Source: Alphaproteobacteria bacterium (GTDB taxonomy: Bacteria > Pseudomonadota > Alphaproteobacteria > Sphingomonadales > Sphingomonadaceae). From it: a DNA stretch of 6,847 nt. Where the stretch lies: assembly GCA_018828205.1 (NCBI GenBank), contig JAHJWA010000383.1, forward strand, positions 1 through 6,847, in the 5' to 3' direction. Below, in pieces: positions 1-5,873 of this stretch. The position numbers and the translations under genes are program-made. Positions within the stretch are counted from its first letter, which is position 1. The number at the start of each line of letters is the position of its first letter. The notes under the pieces were generated by a model. The model was not told the origin of the DNA. It saw nothing but the letters and a program-made list of their open reading frames with translations, and searched no databases.

Positions 1-219
1 AAGAGCCAGGCCGATAGCGCCGCTGATCTGAATCGCCAGCGCTTTGCGGCAGGAGCGATCTCGAGGGCTGACCTCAATCTTGCGCTGCGCGACAAGCAGC
101 AGGCTTCGGCAGACCTGGTTCGGACGAAAGCGGCGCTTACCCTGGCCTGGATCGCGCTGCAGAAGTCGCTGGGCCTGGGGTGGCAAGAGCCCGCCGAGGG
201 GGCAGTTGCCGCGCCGTGA
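1..219 (+). CDS. Outer-membrane efflux channel (NodT/TolC-like), C-terminal fragment
   Basis: Frame 1 is open from the window edge to TGA at 217-219, giving the last 72 residues of a protein whose start lies outside. It contains 'RFAAGAISRADLNLALRD', then a long amphipathic, alanine- and glutamine-rich helix, then 'TLAWIALQKSLGLGWQE'. The order 'RF.AG..S..D...A.R', helix, 'ALQKSLG.GW' is the usual end of NodT-family outer-membrane efflux proteins. These form trimeric TolC-like channels and work with an RND or MFS pump and a periplasmic adaptor to export drugs, metals or metabolites. The pump and adaptor are expected just upstream, outside the window. The gene converges on the thioesterase gene with 40 bases between the stops. 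The substrate cannot be inferred. The family call is fairly secure because the tail is distinctive, but only the tail is visible. Confidence 0.8.
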   Translation, partial: KSQADSAADLNRQRFAAGAISRADLNLALRDKQQASADLVRTKAALTLAWIALQKSLGLGWQEPAEGAVAAP

Positions 220-227
220 AGTCGTAG

Positions 228-249
228 CTGACGAGGAGTCCTGCGTCAG
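228..249. terminator. Intergenic hairpin between convergent genes, probable shared terminator
   Basis: CTGACG (228-233) pairs perfectly with CGTCAG (244-249). Inside it AGG (234-236) pairs with CCT (240-242), leaving the loop AGT and one bulged G at 243. A226-T251 and a G-T pair at 227/250 can lengthen the stem. The hairpin sits almost exactly in the gap between two convergent stop codons (219 and 260). On the plus strand it is followed by the T-rich stretch TTCGTTCGGTT, not a pure T-run. A bidirectional terminator is the natural reading, stronger for the plus strand. Intrinsic termination in this kind of genome often lacks a long U-tract, so function remains inferred. Confidence 0.5.
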
Positions 250-259
250 TTCGTTCGGT

Positions 260-655
260 TCACGAGAAATACGCGCCCCTGCCGCTGGCGACCAACTTGC
301 CGTCGGGTCCGACAATACGCGTCTGCGCCACCGAAATCTGCCGCCCGATCTTCACGATCTGTCCGTGAGCAGTGAGAGGGCCTGAGGTTGCAGGACGGTG
401 ATAATCGACGCGCAGATCGGCCGTCGCTTTCGCGGCGGCGCCTCTCGCAAGCAAAGCATAAAGTCCGGTGAGGTCGACCAGTGACGCCAGGATCCCTCCA
501 TGCGCCGACCCCACCATGGGGTTCGACACGATCTCCTCGCGCCACGGCATGGTGATCTCGATTCCATTCTCAGACCAGGCAGCAATCTCCAGCCCGAGCC
601 ATCGGTGAAAAGGGGCCAGGTGCAGCATCTCTTGCAAGCGCTCTCGATCGATCAT
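260..655 (-). CDS. PaaI-family hotdog-fold acyl-CoA thioesterase
   Basis: A 131-residue protein, a normal length for a single hotdog domain. Members hydrolyse acyl-CoA or aryl-CoA thioesters to the free acid and CoA in the cytoplasm. The signature region is 'SNPMVGSAHGGILASLVD' (residues 44-61). It holds Asn45, the His-Gly-Gly turn at 52-54, and Asp61 seven residues after it, which matches the catalytic layout of PaaI-type enzymes. The central strand 'DLRVDYHRPATSGPL' (about 80-94) and the final 'DGKLVASGRGAYF' are also typical. The ATG at 655 lies inside the end of the hydrolase gene (ATGA overlap). Purine-rich GGAGGGG (673-667) and AAGGA (663-659) precede it, so translational coupling is likely. 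The substrate is unknown: the family covers phenylacetyl-, hydroxybenzoyl- and medium-chain acyl-CoAs, and also housekeeping removal of stalled CoA esters. Confidence 0.85.
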   Translation of the reverse strand: MIDRERLQEMLHLAPFHRWLGLEIAAWSENGIEITMPWREEIVSNPMVGSAHGGILASLVDLTGLYALLARGAAAKATADLRVDYHRPATSGPLTAHGQIVKIGRQISVAQTRIVGPDGKLVASGRGAYFS

Positions 656-1557
656 GCTTCCTTCATCCCCTCCAGCTGAGCCGTATCGGAAGAGTGATGG
701 CCCCTCAGGAAATCGACGATAGCGGCGGAAAAGGCGTCGTTCGCATCGCCCACGACCATATGCGTGGCATCTGCGATGTCCGTGTATTCTGCATGAGGGG
801 CAAGTTGTCGCAGATGCGAAACGGCCTCGTCGGAAACAAGATCATTCGAAGCGCCGCGGATGAGATGCAGCGGAAGTGCGAGATTCGCCGCGGCTTGGCT
901 CAACTGTGCCGACTGCCGGTCCTGACTGCCAGGGTCGCTTCGTTTGGTAGCCGCGATATTGCGGATGAAAGCGGGGTCCCAATGCCAGTAAAAGCGGCCA
1001 TCCTCCTTTTTCCGCAGATAGCTCTTGAGGCCATCGCTTGCGCCGCGTCTGGCACGATGCGGCATATAGCGAGCGATCACGGCCGCCGCCTCCTGCGGTG
1101 AAGCGAAGCCGCTATCGACATGCTCTTCCATGAAGCCGATCACTCGCATCACGCCGTCGGACTCCATGCGCGGAAATATGTCGACCAAGGTTAGCGAGGC
1201 AAACGTGCCGGGTGCGAGTTCGCCTTCGGCGAGAATTCCTGCCATTCCGCCTAGCGAAGCCCCGACCAGGGCTGGGCGACGCCGCATAAGAGACGCGATG
1301 TTGACCAAGTCAGCCGCAAAATTTCGGACCTCGTAAGCGCCCTCAAGGGCCCAGTCGCTATCTCCATGCCCTCGAAGATCGACCGCAATCGTGCGAAAGC
1401 CTTCTTGAGCGAGATCGCACATTACGCGCCTCCACGCCCGCCGGGTCTGACCGCCCCCATGGGCGAGCAGGACAGGCATCGCGTTCTGGTCCCCGTAGGC
1501 TTCAGCGGCAAGACCAATTCCTGCCTCACCGTGTAAGATCATTGCTTCCGTCTGCAC
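652..1557 (-). CDS. Alpha/beta-fold hydrolase
   Basis: A 301-residue cytoplasmic serine hydrolase; no signal peptide is visible. Motifs occur in family order: 'VLLAHGGGQTRRAW' (29-42) with the oxyanion-hole HGGG at 33-36; 'TIAVDLRGHGDSD' (56-68); the nucleophile elbow G-A-S-L-G (99-103) with Ser101 as nucleophile; the acid Asp239 in 'HLIRGASNDLVS'; and His266 in 'ADATHMVVGDAND'. A complete catalytic triad is therefore present. The family includes esterases, lactonases, C-C bond hydrolases and dehalogenases, and the sequence does not decide among them. The first codon is GTG, chosen because AGGTGAT at 1570-1564 is an excellent ribosome site. An ATG at 1542 is the only nearby alternative and would drop five residues. 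The stop overlaps the thioesterase start, so these two form one unit. The TetR gene ends 143 bases upstream on the same strand. Confidence 0.85.
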   Translation of the reverse strand: MQTEAMILHGEAGIGLAAEAYGDQNAMPVLLAHGGGQTRRAWRRVMCDLAQEGFRTIAVDLRGHGDSDWALEGAYEVRNFAADLVNIASLMRRRPALVGASLGGMAGILAEGELAPGTFASLTLVDIFPRMESDGVMRVIGFMEEHVDSGFASPQEAAAVIARYMPHRARRGASDGLKSYLRKKEDGRFYWHWDPAFIRNIAATKRSDPGSQDRQSAQLSQAAANLALPLHLIRGASNDLVSDEAVSHLRQLAPHAEYTDIADATHMVVGDANDAFSAAIVDFLRGHHSSDTAQLEGMKEA

Positions 1558-1563
1558 TAAAGC

Positions 1564-1570
1564 ATCACCT
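1564..1570 (-). promoter_or_regulatory. Ribosome binding site that decides the GTG start of the hydrolase
   Basis: On the minus strand AGGTGAT (1570-1564) is an exact match to part of the full anti-Shine-Dalgarno complement AAGGAGGTGAT. The core AAGGTG (1571-1566) ends 8 bases before the GTG at 1557. The ATG within this site (1565-1563) is followed at once by CTT and TAG, and no spacing separates it from the site, so it cannot be the hydrolase start. Confidence 0.6.
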
Positions 1571-1657
1571 TTTATGACTTAACGGCTCTTCCTCGACTGC
1601 GAACCGTGTATCCGGGATGGCGATCGCTTACTCGATCCACACGGCACGGTCCTAAAT

Positions 1658-1684
1658 CGGCGGCATCTGGCTGCCCATCCGCCG
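1658..1684 (-). terminator. Weak hairpin after the TetR gene, possible terminator
   Basis: CGGCGG (1658-1663) pairs with CCGCCG (1679-1684), and an inner TGG/CCA (1668-1670 with 1675-1677) extends it across a bulge. It lies 17-43 bases beyond the TetR stop codon in the direction of transcription. It is followed by ATTTAGG, not a U-tract, so it may only slow or partly stop transcription into the hydrolase gene. I see no clear promoter in the rest of this 143-base gap. Confidence 0.25.
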
Positions 1685-1700
1685 TTATCCCCTCAGTCAT

Positions 1701-2309
1701 TCAGGCACCATAGCGCGCCATGAAGGTGTCGTGAGCCGCGCGGGCGACACGCTCGCATTGGGCGACAGGCACTTTCTCATGCGAACCGAATAGGCGGTTG
1801 TCGAAAATAGACACTTTGCATAGTTCGACGAGCTGCTGTGCAGCGATTTGCTCATCCTCCACGGTCAGTTCGCCACGGCCGCACCATACACGCAGAAGCA
1901 CCCTGACCTTTTCCGTCCCTCGGCGCGGACCGGCGTCCATAATCGCCGCTGTCGCGAGTGGGAAGCGTTCGAACCCCCCTACTGCAATACGACATAAATG
2001 CACGGCACTGTCGTGCCGTCCAAATAGATCAGTCAACTGATTTGCAACTACGAGCAAACCTTCTCGCGCAGACAATTCAGCCAGCCTTGGCTCGGCGATT
2101 TCGTTGCGAACACTTCTAAGGGCGTTTTCTACAGTCGCGACATAGAGAGCGCCCTTGTTTGGAAAGTGACTGTAAAGTGTAGGCTTGGCAACTTTTGCTT
2201 CTCGTGCCACCTGCTCCATGCTGGTGCCATCAAAGCCTTCCCTTACAAACACCCGGGTGGCGCCTGAGAGGATCGCCTCGTGCTTTCGGGCTTTGACGGC
2301 TCCATTCAT
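1701..2309 (-). CDS. TetR/AcrR-family regulator with AefR-like C-terminal domain
   Basis: A 202-residue DNA-binding regulator, typical TetR length. The N-terminal helix-turn-helix domain is 'ILSGATRVFVREGFDGTS' (about 13-30), then 'MEQVAREAKVAKPTLYSHF' (31-49) with the recognition-helix 'KPTLYSHFPNKGALY' that marks the family. The C-terminal half reads 'CRIAVGGFERFPLATAAI', then 'GPRRGTEKV', then 'GRGELTVEDEQIAAQQ'. This is the pattern of the AefR-like effector domain (TetR_C_7 type). Such proteins are usually dimeric repressors released by a small ligand. The frame is open back to an ATG at 2507, but the extra 66 residues resemble no TetR sequence and lie in the spacer after the receptor. 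I therefore start at ATG 2309, where the conserved domain begins; its ribosome site is weak. It lies between receptor and hydrolase on one strand, so either or both, plus its own gene, are candidate targets. Confidence 0.85.
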   Translation of the reverse strand: MNGAVKARKHEAILSGATRVFVREGFDGTSMEQVAREAKVAKPTLYSHFPNKGALYVATVENALRSVRNEIAEPRLAELSAREGLLVVANQLTDLFGRHDSAVHLCRIAVGGFERFPLATAAIMDAGPRRGTEKVRVLLRVWCGRGELTVEDEQIAAQQLVELCKVSIFDNRLFGSHEKVPVAQCERVARAAHDTFMARYGA

Positions 2310-2340
2310 CAGTCTGCTACCAGCCCAAATCGTTACGTTA

Positions 2341-2349
2341 CTAATATCA
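2341..2349 (-). promoter_or_regulatory. Candidate extended -10 element for the TetR gene, with adjacent tandem repeat
   Basis: Minus-strand TGATATTAG (2349-2341) fits an extended -10 pattern, TG, one base, then TATTAG (4 of 6 matches to TATAAT). It would place transcription start about 25 bases before the ATG at 2309, which supports the shorter TetR start. No good -35 is visible at the expected distance. Immediately downstream is a tandem GTTAC repeat (2332-2341 on the plus strand), a possible repressor site. The rest of the 217-base gap between the receptor stop and this gene shows nothing else I can name. Confidence 0.3.
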
Positions 2350-2526
2350 GCACCCCGCGGTACGACGTTCGCAGCCGTTGACCAGCCCCGGTCGTTTGGT
2401 GGCTTGTCCGGGAATTTGCCAGCATGAACGGCAGAGATTTCCCGCTCATGCTGTACAATCGCACTATCCTGCTCCGCCGAAGCTAACATCCTACATTTAC
2501 ACGGCATTCCCGTAAGCTATCGGATT

Positions 2527-5478
2527 TCAGAATTTCGCTCCAACTGCGATTCCATAACGCCGCGGGTCTAGAGTATAGATGTTGGTAAAATTACCGGAAG
2601 ATGCATCGGTCACATACAATCCGGTAATGGAATTACTATCAAAGATGTTTTGAACAAATCCCCGCAAAAACCAGCGATCATCAGCACTGTTCAGCTGAAC
2701 CACGGCATTCGCTTGGACGAATGGTTCAATGCGATTGATTCTCCCGTTGAAAATGTTCCCGTACTGCTTGCCGGTTAAGGCCAGATCCATCCTGGGCACC
2801 AAAGTCATGCCGTTGCTGAGTTCGACTGTGTACTGCGCACCCATCGAAACCTTGAGGTTGGGGGCCTGAGGCAGGGTGTTGCCTTTGATATTCACCTCCA
2901 CGCCCGGACTAAGAACCTGAATTCCGCTACTCTCAGGGATGGCATTTTCCAGGACGTCGCATATGCCGAATGCACCGCTGGAGGCGATATTGCCGTCAGC
3001 AGGAAACTCCTCGGGACCCCGGAGTCCCAAAGCTGCGTTGACTGCTGCGACGAACCCATCAGCAATACCGGGAGCAGGCCCCGTGACGGCGCAGTGCGCC
3101 CCATTGCTGATATCCTTGATTATCACCGCATTCGGATCCCCGCCTCCGGGATCACGCGGATTGGAGAAAAATTGATCGCCAGCGACCTCGGCGTTCAGGT
3201 AGCTGAAGTTCAAATTCACCAGCAGATTACGGTCCGGCCGCATGACAGTTTCCAGCTCTAACCCCCAAATATCGGCGTCGATTGTATCATTCACTGAAGT
3301 TCTGGCAACAATCCGGCTTAGCTGAAGTCCGCTATACTTGTAATAGAAAGCCGTGGCATTCAACTGCAGGGCCCCGTTCGCAAAGACGTTCTTGGAACCT
3401 ATTTCAAATGCATCAATCGATTCGGACCCGAAGCTTTCGCTCACTTCAAAGATCGGAGAGAGTGGCGGATTTATGCCGCCCGATTTGTATCCCCTGGAAT
3501 AGGAGGCGTAGACCGTATTATCTTGTGTGATCGCGAAGTCCAGAACGGCTCTTCCCGTAATGTCGTCAAAGCCGACTTCGCGAAACTGAGCCAGCTGAGG
3601 GCCAGGCTGGCCGGGGTCGGCGTCGAAAAGCCCTGAAGGGCTTACAAGAGGGGTTATTGGGCTCTCGAACGGATCGCCATTGTTCGAATAGGGATTCAGG
3701 AAACTTATCAAGGTGGTGCGTGCGGTGACATCTTTCTTGTCGTTGTTATAACGCAGGCCACCCGTAAGGGTGAGCCGATCGGTCAAGTCAATATATACTT
3801 CGCCGAAAATCCCGTAGCTATCAAGATTGGCTTCCAGAGAATTGTTCCGATACATCGAAGGCCCGAAATAGGAGGGTGGAAGCCCTCCCGACAAGGAGCC
3901 GAATGATCCCAGGATAGCGCTCGCATAATCCAGCGCAAAAGAATTAACGTAATAGCTGTTGTCGGTGGTTTTGGATTTCGCATAAATCCCACCGACCAGA
4001 AAATTGAATGGTCCATCAAAGTCGCTTGCGAGGATCAGCTCGCCACTCCAGGATTCTCGCTGTTCGGCAGAACGGTCGAAGGAGAGGGGAGTCTCGGAAC
4101 AAAGCGAGTTTCCTTCGAAAGCACCACGGTTGCCGTCATCATTATCGGAAGTACATAGGGGCCCCTGCGGTCCGCCCGGAAAGAGTGCATCGACTATTGG
4201 CGAGAAATAGCCTGAAGACCCTGGAATGAATGCGGGAGCCGGAGGCGCAAGGCCAGTTGGCAGGCCATTGGCTCCGAAGAAGGCAAGTGTGTTCAATGCC
4301 GGTGCGAAGCCAGCCCGGTTCTGGATCCCGAGAAAGTAATCCTGCCGCGAATCCACCCGGGTATCCTGATACAGGCCTGTGGCAGTTAACGTCATTGCGC
4401 CAAAACTTTGTTCCAGTCGTGCCTGGATCTGCAGTTCATCCGCGAAGTAGAAAGGTGTATAGGCGGTGTTCACGGCCCTGACATCGTCGGGCTTGTCGAA
4501 CCCGGCGAATGCATCAGGGCCATACAAACTCCCGAGCCCGAGCACTGCGGGAATGCCTTGAATAGCGAAGAATTCAGAGGAACTAAGCGTGGCCCCCACG
4601 GTGGAATTTGCATTGGTGATGTCGTAGTCGAGACGATTGTTAAGACAGCCCAGTACTCCCAGTGGATCTCGCTGGCAGGCCTGCTTCTGGTTCCTCAATC
4701 GCGTATCGTTCTCGCGGAAGTAATATCCCATCATATCGAAAGTTGTGTTCGGGCCGGGCTCCAAACGCAGGGACCCGCGCACAGCATACATGTCGCGATC
4801 ATCGATGTCGGAACCGTCGTACAAGTTCGTGGTATAGCCATCTCGGTTCAGATATACTCCGGCCAGCCTGACGCCGATCGTATCTCCGATCGGAATGTTT
4901 ACCATTCCCTCTGCTCTTATGCTGTTGAAGTTGCCATATTCGAATTCGGCTTCAGCGCCGAATCCTGACAGGTCGGGTTTTGCGGTAACCACGTTCACAA
5001 CACCGGAGGTCGCGTTCCTGCCAAAGAGCGTTCCCTGGGGTCCGCGAAGGACTTCGATGCGTTCAAGGTCGAAATATTCCGTTTCGAACAATCGGGTTCC
5101 AAAGAGGGGCGATCCGTTGACATGTATGGCGGTCGCGGCGTCGCAGGTCACGCCGACGCATAAGTCGCCGATGCCGCGGATAGTGAAGGAGGCGGAGGTG
5201 AAATTGCCTTTCGAAAACGACACATTAGGCAGGGTCAACTGGAGATCGGACGCGTTTTCGATCTGCTGGCTTTCGAGCGCTTCGGCGTCGAACGCGCTGA
5301 CTGCGATCGGCACCTCTTGCAAGCTCTGCGACTGGCGCTGGGCCGTCACGATAATGACGTTGCCCGTTACAACCTGCCCGTCATCGGCATCCTGGCCGGA
5401 TGCAACCGGTTGAGCACTCAATACTTGTGGCAACACCAATAATGCGGCGCCCGCCAGCCAGTAGGATTTTTTCTGCAT
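2527..5478 (-). CDS. TonB-dependent outer-membrane receptor
   Basis: A 983-residue receptor that takes a ligand through the outer membrane using TonB-ExbBD energy. A signal peptide occupies residues 1-22 (MQKK, hydrophobic core, cleavage probably after Ser-Ala). The TonB-box region is 'NVIIVTAQR' (40-48). The plug (about 54-167) has 'LPNVSF', 'FTIRGIG' (98-104) and 'IEVLRGPQGTLFGRNATSG' (141-159). A beta-barrel follows to residue 983 and ends 'DPRRYGIAVGAKF', with the terminal Phe needed for barrel assembly. No N-terminal signalling (STN) domain is present, so it is not a FecA-type transducer. Eight cysteines fall in close pairs (107/112, 268/278, 442/460, 796/840) in plug or likely loop regions. 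The ATG at 5478 is preceded by AGGGGA (5490-5485) six bases away. Siderophore, haem, glycan, steroid or aromatic ligands are all possible. Confidence 0.93.
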   Translation of the reverse strand: MQKKSYWLAGAALLVLPQVLSAQPVASGQDADDGQVVTGNVIIVTAQRQSQSLQEVPIAVSAFDAEALESQQIENASDLQLTLPNVSFSKGNFTSASFTIRGIGDLCVGVTCDAATAIHVNGSPLFGTRLFETEYFDLERIEVLRGPQGTLFGRNATSGVVNVVTAKPDLSGFGAEAEFEYGNFNSIRAEGMVNIPIGDTIGVRLAGVYLNRDGYTTNLYDGSDIDDRDMYAVRGSLRLEPGPNTTFDMMGYYFRENDTRLRNQKQACQRDPLGVLGCLNNRLDYDITNANSTVGATLSSSEFFAIQGIPAVLGLGSLYGPDAFAGFDKPDDVRAVNTAYTPFYFADELQIQARLEQSFGAMTLTATGLYQDTRVDSRQDYFLGIQNRAGFAPALNTLAFFGANGLPTGLAPPAPAFIPGSSGYFSPIVDALFPGGPQGPLCTSDNDDGNRGAFEGNSLCSETPLSFDRSAEQRESWSGELILASDFDGPFNFLVGGIYAKSKTTDNSYYVNSFALDYASAILGSFGSLSGGLPPSYFGPSMYRNNSLEANLDSYGIFGEVYIDLTDRLTLTGGLRYNNDKKDVTARTTLISFLNPYSNNGDPFESPITPLVSPSGLFDADPGQPGPQLAQFREVGFDDITGRAVLDFAITQDNTVYASYSRGYKSGGINPPLSPIFEVSESFGSESIDAFEIGSKNVFANGALQLNATAFYYKYSGLQLSRIVARTSVNDTIDADIWGLELETVMRPDRNLLVNLNFSYLNAEVAGDQFFSNPRDPGGGDPNAVIIKDISNGAHCAVTGPAPGIADGFVAAVNAALGLRGPEEFPADGNIASSGAFGICDVLENAIPESSGIQVLSPGVEVNIKGNTLPQAPNLKVSMGAQYTVELSNGMTLVPRMDLALTGKQYGNIFNGRINRIEPFVQANAVVQLNSADDRWFLRGFVQNIFDSNSITGLYVTDASSGNFTNIYTLDPRRYGIAVGAKF

Positions 5479-5507
5479 GCTCGTTCCCCTCTCTCCATAG
5501 AAATTTA

Positions 5508-5565
5508 CCCATTTTTGGGCCTGCTCCCTATTGCCCCAAAAGGGGGCAGCTCGGCGAGCTGCCCC
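5508..5565 (-). promoter_or_regulatory. Stacked hairpins in the presumed 5' leader of the receptor mRNA
   Basis: A perfect 10-bp stem, GGGGCAGCTC (5543-5552) with GAGCTGCCCC (5556-5565) around a 3-base loop, lies 65-87 bases before the receptor start. Its GGGGCA arm (5543-5548) can instead pair with TGCCCC (5532-5537) around AAAAG, a competing 6-bp stem. A third small stem, CCCA/TGGG with a four-T loop, is at 5508-5519. Read in the receptor direction, the strong hairpin is followed by CTTTT, so it could act as a weak attenuator, a stabilising 5' stem-loop or a protein site. It matches no riboswitch I recognise. The pairing is visible directly; a regulatory role is inferred. Confidence 0.45.
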
Positions 5566-5584
5566 TAGTCTGAGGAGAGGTTAA

Positions 5585-5601
5585 ATGAGAAACAATCTCA
5601 T
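5585..5601. promoter_or_regulatory. Fur-box-like inverted repeat upstream of the receptor
   Basis: ATGAGAAACAATCTCAT has perfect 6-base arms (5585-5590 and 5596-5601) around AACAA. Its central 15 bases, TGAGAAACAATCTCA, match 10 of the 14 fixed positions of the 7-1-7 Fur consensus TGATAATnATTATCA, and the TGAGAA form of the half site is common in real Fur boxes. It lies 107-123 bases before the receptor start, where a repressor could cover the promoter. A TetR-family or other dimeric regulator would also suit such a site, including the one encoded downstream. Confidence 0.4.
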
Positions 5602-5803
5602 CCGCCTCCGGGACAGAGGTTATGCTTTTCGGAAAATCTGGTAAAGTAGTTTATTGTCAGGCAAGGGAGAACGCGGAAGCGGACCAAAGTTGGGCAGTGA
5701 AAAATGCCAAGGCCGCGTTTGATCCGCGACATACGATGATACGGCAGCTTGATACCCGAGGATCGGTCTCTGGCACCCCGCTGCTTCACCGGTACCCTCC
5801 ACT

Positions 5804-5815
5804 GGGAAAGTTCCC
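5804..5815. repeat. Short inverted repeat in the divergent region
   Basis: GGGAA (5804-5808) and TTCCC (5811-5815) flank the two bases AG, about 60-70 bases before the VTT start. It could be an operator half-site pair for the plus-strand genes, but palindromes this short also arise by chance. Confidence 0.2.
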
Positions 5816-5873
5816 CTATTTCCCACACATGGATCCGTGAGAACGCTAAACGATTTTCAGGCGAGTCTTGTTT

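Larger units (their letters stand above)
5479..5873. other. Divergent intergenic region, about 395 bases without a convincing gene
   Basis: This stretch separates the starts of the minus-strand receptor and the plus-strand VTT gene, so it must hold both promoters. I see three structural elements, listed separately: a leader hairpin group near the receptor, an inverted repeat at 5585-5601, and a short palindrome at 5804-5815. Small open frames occur on both strands (for example 5622-5840 plus and 5598-5885 minus), but none resembles a known protein or has a good ribosome site. No sigma-70 promoter is convincing on either strand. A weak TTGTTT (5596-5591, minus) lies at plausible spacing from CAGACT (5573-5568). 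Confidence 0.6.

Noticed and set aside
44..385. 113-residue plus-strand frame at the left edge
   Set aside because: Overlaps the efflux tail in another frame and runs across the terminator into the thioesterase; arginine-rich shadow product.
246..545. 99-residue minus-strand frame overlapping the thioesterase
   Set aside because: Different frame of the same strand with arginine-rich, low-complexity product; the thioesterase frame holds the HGG...D signature.
694..1101. 135-residue open frame on the plus strand
   Set aside because: Antisense to the alpha/beta hydrolase, which carries a full catalytic triad; no motif or ribosome site in the shadow frame.
1620..1637. GCGATCGC palindrome and repeated CGATC before the hydrolase
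   Set aside because: An 8-base self-complementary sequence of this composition is common in high G+C genomes and is not at a convincing promoter position.
4408..4968. 186-residue open frame on the plus strand
   Set aside because: It lies wholly antisense to the receptor, whose signal peptide, plug motifs and barrel end are unmistakable, and it has no recognisable domain.
4895..5413. 172-residue open frame on the plus strand
   Set aside because: Antisense to the N-terminal plug of the receptor; its open state follows from the receptor's codon bias.
5622..5840. 72-residue plus-strand frame in the divergent region
   Set aside because: No domain, no good ribosome site and no matching neighbour; treated as non-coding.
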